Positions 58,266 to 64,000 of a DNA stretch of 64,000 nt are shown in pieces. The notes under the pieces are model-generated. The model ran no database searches and had not been told where the DNA came from. It was given only the letters and a program-made list of their open reading frames with translations. Within the stretch, counting starts at the first letter, position 1. Every line of letters begins with the position of its first letter. The DNA is from Clarkia xantiana subsp. parviflora (taxonomy: Eukaryota > Streptophyta > Magnoliopsida > Myrtales > Onagraceae): NCBI GenBank assembly GCA_036873135.1, contig JAPTYO010000002.1, positions 18,998,452-19,062,451 of the forward strand, read 5' to 3'. Position numbers and translations under genes: made by a program.

Positions 58266-60224
58266 TGGAACAACTTGTGCGGGTCAGCCACCTAGTATAT
58301 ATAATATAATTTGGCTAAGTTTAATGCGGTGTTGACAAATAATATTTGTATATCATTTTCTCACACTTAGGTGTTAAAGTAACTCTATTTGATTGGTCCA
58401 TGTCAAGTTTTGATAAGTAACATCCATGTAGTCTATATCTATATATAATTTAGGTACACTTAAACTATTATTATTATTAATTAGGTTTCCAATTTTCTGC
58501 CACCTAGGCTATTAAATATTTTATTGGCCTGAGGAATGTTCATGCCCTCTAATTTTTGTGATGTCCTTCTCCAGTATCGGCGTTACAGATTGAAACGGCT
58601 CCTAGCTTCTTCTCTGACGTTCCGTTCAGTTTTAATGTTAAGGATCGATGATTCTTGATCATCAGCATTAAAGGCCTAAACTTGCAGATCAGCGACGCCG
58701 TTCCTTCAGATTCGTCTGTTGTTGGTTTATGATTTGATACGACCAAAGACAACTCTTGACGGGTCGGGATGTTCAAAGTCGGGACCACATAACATGAAGT
58801 CGACGACCATTTGAAATCTCGCATCAAAGTGACAAATGCAAGATGTCGACATGTCATCTTTATGGTGGCGACACAGAAGCCAACCATACGGAAGATGTGT
58901 CGACTCCATTTGAAATTTCCTTTTTATCAGGGTATAAAGCGAGTCGACAACCAAACCACATGAATAAAACCTTTTTAATAAGAAATGGGGAGTCGATGGC
59001 CAAACCATAGGGAGAAACCTTCCTCTTAATGAAGAGTTACCAGCTGGCAACCTGCTTACCGCCTCCTGACTTAAGGAAACCCTCCTCTCAAGGAAAAGAT
59101 GAGGTGCCAACCTACTTGTCACCTAGTATAATATTATTTGATGACATGAATTTTTATGGTGCATTTCAAAGGTTAAAATCGTTGATTGTGCTGCATGGCA
59201 CAATATTACGCACTTGAGACCTGAATCTCTGAAACTGATTTTAAACCTTAGAATTTCCAACTCCACAACAATGTGTCATGATTTAATTTAATCAAACAGT
59301 TTTATAGTTCTTTAGATATAAATCTAAGATAACAATAATAATGACACAATGTCCGTAGAGATAATTTATTTTGAAACTTATGAAAAAGTAAAGCAAATAT
59401 ATTATTGAATATAGTTTAAGAAAATATAGAAAATACAAAACTGAAGTAATTAAATGTAGACTAGCTTTTTCACTACTACATTTGAATTAATAATATTTTA
59501 CTAATGTAACATGTCAAAATTTTAAATTAGTAAAATTTAACTATCACATTTTGTAAGATCCTAAATAATGTATACATCATTTTTAGTTGAGTTTATTTTT
59601 ATTTTTTTCTTGATAAGTGTTGTTGGTCTCGCAATCTATCTAACAAAAAAAGTTAGATGATGTTTAGAAGTAGAGTATTTCATGTCTCCACCTCCATTAT
59701 GTATAATGGTTGGCGACGCGATCCTCATCGTCACTGAATATCTCCACCATGATGCTGTGAGTTGTGCACACACTCGAAGCTGAGGCATTCGTGTTATGAT
59801 AGTATAGTAAGAGGGATTATGTAGTAATAGAATAGTTTGGGGGTCATATTGATATTACAGATAATTAGGGTTATTATATATAGCTCATGATGAGGAGATA
59901 GAATCATGTTTAGCATCTATGAATTGACTATGTTTGCATGAGCTTAGGCTCTTCTCTATATCCGATTATCTTACCGTTCATTTACCTAATCCACATTCTC
60001 CGTTCCTAATCTATACATCTTCTTCTATCGATCGATTAGATCGTATCAATTCGTCGACTCGAATCGACTTTCTTTAAGAGTCGACTCGATTAGATCCTAT
60101 TACACGCGTTTTTTTTTTTTTTGTCAAATTTCGGTCCGTTTTTTATGTAACGAATTCCATTTGCTATCCTCCTTTTAAGAGTTCATTAGTTCTTTTTCTT
60201 GGAGCGTGTTGTGCTTGGAAAATC
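58266..60224. other. Gene-free stretch
   Basis: AT-rich. CACCTAGTATA occurs twice (about 58289 and 59129) without Helitron hairpins. Open frames near 58549-59122 on the - strand share GTCGAC-rich sequence but no domain. Palindromic GTCGACTCGA strings occur at 60053-60085. Nothing else recognised. Confidence 0.5.
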
Positions 60225-60229
60225 CATTG

Positions 60230-60668
60230 TGTTAAGATCAACATTGACTTATATTATTGGGCTAAGACTAATTCACTATCATGGGCTAAGACTAAGTTAT
60301 CATCATGGGTTAAGAATTGAAGATTTGGGCTAAGATAATTGACCCAAGTTGAAGAAATATCTAGAGTCTAATACTTAGTGTATGTTACTAGATAATTCTA
60401 AGGTTATAACAATTGTAGGATGTTCTAGATAGTTTCTAGGAAGTTCTTGCTCTAGAAATATCTAAGTCTAGAGTTCTCTCTAGGATAGTATAAATATTAG
60501 TGAGTCATTTGTAAACAAGAAAGCACACCACCACAACTAGATCCACCACCACAAGTTGTAACAGTCTCCAATCATATTTAGAGTAAGAGAGTTATATATT
60601 CGAGTTCTTCTCTTGTTGTTGAAGTACGGTCTTGGGCAAGTGCAAATAGGCACTTCGTTATTTTTACA
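60230..60668 (+). repeat. 5' LTR, 439 bp
   Basis: TGTTAAGATC ... TTATTTTTACA, followed immediately by the primer-binding site. Confidence 0.95.
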
Positions 60669-60741
60669 TGGTATCAGAGCCACATTAGCGGTAACGCGGA
60701 GAGATTCAAGATCAGGATTGAAGAACTCGGGTACTCTAAAT

Positions 60742-62378
60742 ATGGATGCTGTCGGTCGCGTGATTGGACAAGGAATGGAGCTACTAAACTCGTCCAATTA
60801 CCGAATTTGGAAGTCCTGCATGGAGTCGTATCTCGTGAGCGAAGACTTGTGGGATATCGTTGGAGGCAATGATACAACCGCCCCGGAAGAGACCGCCAGA
60901 AACGGTGAACAGCTCAAGCGCTGGAAGCGGAAGAATGCCAATGCAGAGTTTGCCTTGAAGAGATCGATATCGTCAGCGGTGTTTGAGAATATCTCACGAT
61001 GCACCTCTGCCAGTTCGATCTGGAAGACGCTAGACCAGTTATACAACAAGAAGAACGAGGCGCGGTTACAGATGTTGGAGACAGGTCTGGCGAATGCGAA
61101 ACAGGGTGAGTCTTCGATTTCACAATTCTTTCTAAAGGTGAAGAATTTGTGTTCGGAAATTAATCTACTCAACCCGGAGGAGGAAATTTCGGAGGCGTGG
61201 ATAAAACGGTCTATTATTCGGGGATTACGTTCCGAGATATACCGTTTGTTACGTCAATTCAAGGTTGGGTTCAACAACCATCCTTGGAGGAGTTTGAGAA
61301 CCTTCTAGCTTCACAGGAGTCGTTGGCTAAGCAAATGGCCGGGGTAAAGCTGGAGGAAGATCAATGTGCGCTTGTGGCTCAGGTAAAGGAGAATGGCGCC
61401 ATGAAAAAGGTCGGTGGGAATGCGGAGTCGTCTCGCAGGAATGACTTCAAGTGTTATCGGTGTCGGAAACCTGGACATCTAAAGAGAAATTGTCGGACCA
61501 GACTGAAGGAGAGTAACATGGTGGAATCTAAGACTTCAACCGAAGATGAAGAATGAGCAAAATGTTTTCTAGCCAAGACCACTCCCACAAGTGCGTTCGT
61601 AGCTCGAAACTTGGGAAATGAGTGGATTGTAGATTCCGGTTGCGGTCATCACCTCACTGGAGACGAAGACCAGTTCCCCACTTTTCGTCGTCATGAAGGA
61701 GAAGAAGTTATAGTTACGGCGGATGACACAGTTCACCATGTTGAGAAGGAAGGCACTGTTGTGATCAATAGTAGCGATGGAACATCGATCAAACTCAATA
61801 ATTTTTATCATGTTCCGGATATGAAGAGAAATCTCCTTTCAGTGGCGAATGCAGTCGATTCAGGTATGTACGTTTTATTTGGTCCGAATGATGTGAAGTT
61901 TCTCAGGAATGTTGAGATGATCAAGGCAGATGTAGTTCACATCAGTGAGCGAGTAGACGTCATGTTCGTGATACCGACTTCAAGAAATAAAACTTCTTCA
62001 GCGAAGGTTCATGGAAAAAGGGGGAGTTCGATTCCTCGCGGAGACGTCAATGGTGTTGCCGATGACAAACAAGTTGTGAAGCATGGATCAGGAAGATCGA
62101 TCACTAAGTCAGTTCGTGATCGGGATAAAAATCGCATATGCGCTTGTTCTTGCTTCCTTGCAAGTCCGGTAGTTGAAAATCGATATTTGCCTCAAGATGA
62201 AGATAAAGAAGAGTCGGACTTGGAGATGTCTACGGGAATCAAAGCGATGTCGTCGTCACCGGGTGTGGAGCGTCGACACGTTATTTCATTGACTAATAAT
62301 TTGGTCTTCGGTAAAGGAGGAATATACAAGGCATCAAGGGAAGTGGGAAAAACGGTTTCAAAGCCACGAGTCGATTGA
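60742..62378 (+). pseudogene. Copia gag-protease, one frameshift and one in-frame stop
   Basis: From ATG at 60742 the gag reads MDAVGRVIGQGMELLNSSNY, YRIWKSCMESYLV and the UBN2-type core WKTLDQLYNKKNEARLQML. A one-base loss at about 61237 shifts the frame after RGLRSE; the next frame continues through LEEFENLLASQESLAKQMAG to a CCHC zinc knuckle (CYRCRKPGHLKRNC). A TGA at 61554-61556 interrupts the same frame before the protease EWIVDSGCGHHLTGDED (catalytic DSG) and NFYHVPDMKRNLLSVANAVD. After about residue KFLRNVEMIKADVV the normal pre-integrase continuation is replaced by unrelated sequence up to 62378. Gag proteins form the retrotransposon particle. Confidence 0.9.
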
Positions 62379-62463
62379 GACAGAAAAGTGCGATTGAAGA
62401 AACGAGAGTGGCACAAGCCAAAGTGCAACATTGACAAGAAGGAAAGTCAATGTTGAGGGGGAG

Positions 62464-62902
62464 TGTTAAGATCAACATTGACTTACATTATTGGGCTAAG
62501 ACTAATTCACTATCATGGGCTAAAACTAAGTTATCATCATGGGTTAAGAATTGAAGATTTGGGCTAAGATAATTGGCACAAGTTGAAGAAATATCTAGAG
62601 TCTAATACTTAGTGTATGTTACTAGATAATTCTAAGGTTATCACAATTGTAGGATGTTCTAGATAGTTTCTAGGAAGTTCTTGCTCTAGAAATATCTAAG
62701 TCTAGAGTTCTCTCTAGGATAGTATAAATAGAAGTGAGTCATTTGTAAACAAGAAAGCACACCACCACAACTAGATCCACCACCACAAGTTGTAAGAGTC
62801 TCCTATCATATTTAGAGTAAGAGAGTTATATATTCGAGTTCTTCTCTTATTGTTGAAGTACGGTCTTGGGCAAGTGCAAATAGGCACTTCGTTATTTTTA
62901 CA
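62464..62902 (+). repeat. 3' LTR, 439 bp
   Basis: Same length as the left LTR with about ten substitutions, preceded by a GGGGGAG polypurine tract. Confidence 0.95.
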
Positions 62903-62907
62903 CATTG

Positions 62908-63142
62908 GGCCGAAATATGAAGATGAAAAGTCCGGATCGGGCTAATGTATTGGACTTGGTGCGAGCCAATTCTAAAGACTGAAGGGTCATGATTTCGAAC
63001 CTTCTCCCTGCAAGATCATATTTACATTTCGGTTATTTTTTAATTTTTTAATTTTTATACGGCATTTAATTATATATTGCCAAAAATGTTTGTCAAGTAA
63101 TCGAACCAGCTGTGTGGCCTCCAGGTTGGGCAATAACGGTAG
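62908..63142. other. Short stretch between two mobile elements
   Basis: AT-rich with a TCGAACCTTCTCCCTGCAAG-like repeat tail near 62995. No gene. Confidence 0.5.
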
Positions 63143-63150
63143 CATGTCTC

Positions 63151-63776
63151 TAGGGATAGCAACGGGTCTCGGGGCCCCGCTGACCCGCGGGGCCCCGACC
63201 CGGTTTTGACCCGCCGACCTGCGGGTCACGGGTCGGGTCGGGTCCGGGTCTAGAGACCCGGGGCCCCGTAGACCCGCCCCGCCCCGACCCGAAATACATA
63301 TATATATATATATATAATATATTTTTTTTATTTTTTTTTATGTTAATATAATCTAACATTTACTAAACAATATGGTTAATATAGTACATATATAAATAAC
63401 ATGGACCAAATTACAAATAGAAGTATATTTAAATTATTAGGATTCGTTAATTTGGTGTTTGGATTTGAATTTGTATTTGTAATGAATTTGATGTGTTTAT
63501 TGTTTATATTTGATTGGTGTTATATTTATGTTTTTAATTTATATATAATGTAATATTTTGACAAAAAAATTGTATTTAATATTGAAAAAGTAAAAAAAAA
63601 AAAAAAAAAAAAATTGTTCGCATGGCGGGGCGGGTCGGGGCCCCGCGGGTCGACCCGCGGGATTGTTGACCCGCCCCGAAAGGGCCATTTGGCCGGTGCC
63701 GGGTCAGCCAGGCCGACCCGCGGGGCGGGTCCGGGGCTGCGAAAACCCGCCCCGACCCGTCCCGTTGTCATCCCTA
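63151..63776. mobile_element. hAT-type MITE with GC-rich ends, 626 bp
   Basis: A perfect 8-bp duplication, CATGTCTC (63143-63150, 63777-63784), and terminal inverted repeats TAGGGATAGCAACGGG / TAGGGATGACAACGGG (inward). About 140 bp at each end is extremely GC-rich (CGGGGCCCCG, GACCCGCGGGGC), while the middle is very AT-rich. Non-coding. Confidence 0.95.
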
Positions 63777-63784
63777 CATGTCTC

Positions 63785-64000
63785 GGAGGTTCGATATACA
63801 GTCTCGTTGCATATTTATTTTTGAAGGGTTTGTTGAGCTCTTTAATATTTGCAGGTTTTAAGTACTTGCTTGGTCAAGATCATGTTAGATGTCAATTTGA
63901 AGTTTCGGCTGACTTCAGAAATTTTATTTGATGTGAGGCATGTTGAGAGTTTAAATGAAATTTGACTATGCAATAAATTCTAATGATAATTTGGTCTTAC
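63785..64000. other. Right-edge stretch, no gene seen
   Basis: About 216 bp with no recognisable domain. It may be part of a feature beyond the window. Confidence 0.4.

Larger units (their letters stand above)
60230..62902 (+). mobile_element. Non-autonomous copia element with gag-protease only (TR-GAG-like), 2673 bp
   Basis: Two 439-bp LTRs (60230-60668, 62464-62902; about ten differences by eye), a CATTG duplication on both sides (60225-60229, 62903-62907), a primer site TGGTATCAGAGC directly after the left LTR (60669-60680) and a polypurine tract GTTGAGGGGGAG just before the right LTR. The interior carries gag and protease but neither integrase nor reverse transcriptase, so movement would need enzymes from another element. 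LTR TATA-like GTATAAATA at about 60488. Confidence 0.95.

Noticed and set aside
58289..59133. Two CACCTAGTATA strings resembling Helitron 3' ends
   Set aside because: No hairpin lies the usual 10-12 bases upstream, and no TC-type 5' partner is convincing.

Overview
The window is plant nuclear DNA, almost certainly from a eudicot. It is AT-rich, its genes have many short exons with GT-AG introns, and it is crowded with plant transposon families: Ty1/copia, non-autonomous LTR elements, Helitrons, hAT, Mutator-like, PIF/Harbinger (Tourist) and CACTA. The species cannot be told from the sequence.

Three genes look complete and could be assembled exon by exon with consistent reading phase. (1) A class II formin, + strand, 15260-22290: 17 exons, about 1397 residues, PTEN-like domain + C2 + proline-rich FH1 + FH2. 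(2) A group IIa WRKY factor of the WRKY18/40/60 type, - strand, 26590-28759: 4 exons, 319 residues. (3) A PDS5-type cohesin cofactor, - strand, 45970-55202: 13 exons, 1198 residues, HEAT-like N-terminus, about six long repeats in one exon, Tudor-like domain, basic C-terminus. They act in separate processes (actin and microtubule organisation, defence and stress transcription, chromosome cohesion and repair), so nothing suggests a functional cluster.

A fourth gene, a carotenoid cleavage dioxygenase on the - strand (2137-6969), is broken. Its exons carry several frame disruptions, its introns hold a Tourist element, a hAT element and a Helitron, and a copia element cuts it off at 2099.

The rest is mobile DNA. 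Many elements could be closed to the base by target-site duplications: Tourist 2598-3531 and 25361-25697 (TTA); hAT 4424-4959, 13784-14739, 47863-48597 and 63151-63776 (8 bp); Mutator-like 9479-10011, 38066-38919 and 48712-50031 (9 bp); LTR elements 40264-45354 (AACAT) and 60230-62902 (CATTG); a Helitron 5032-6648 (A^T site). Some carry host gene pieces: an HSP70 fragment inside the hAT at 13784-14739, a U2AF35-like fragment near 10935, and an unidentified three-exon fragment inside a Helitron-like block starting at 29848. A truncated Helitron Rep/helicase gene lies on the - strand at 33728-37681.

The most unusual signals are: about sixteen short hairpins with different stems but a shared TTCNG-type loop, scattered through a non-coding LTR element (41088-44420), one of them with a compensatory base-pair change; a degenerate repeat rich in E2F-type sites about 0.8-1.2 kb upstream of the PDS5 gene; and a Mutator-like element in a PDS5 intron that is filled with a GC-rich inverted tandem array.
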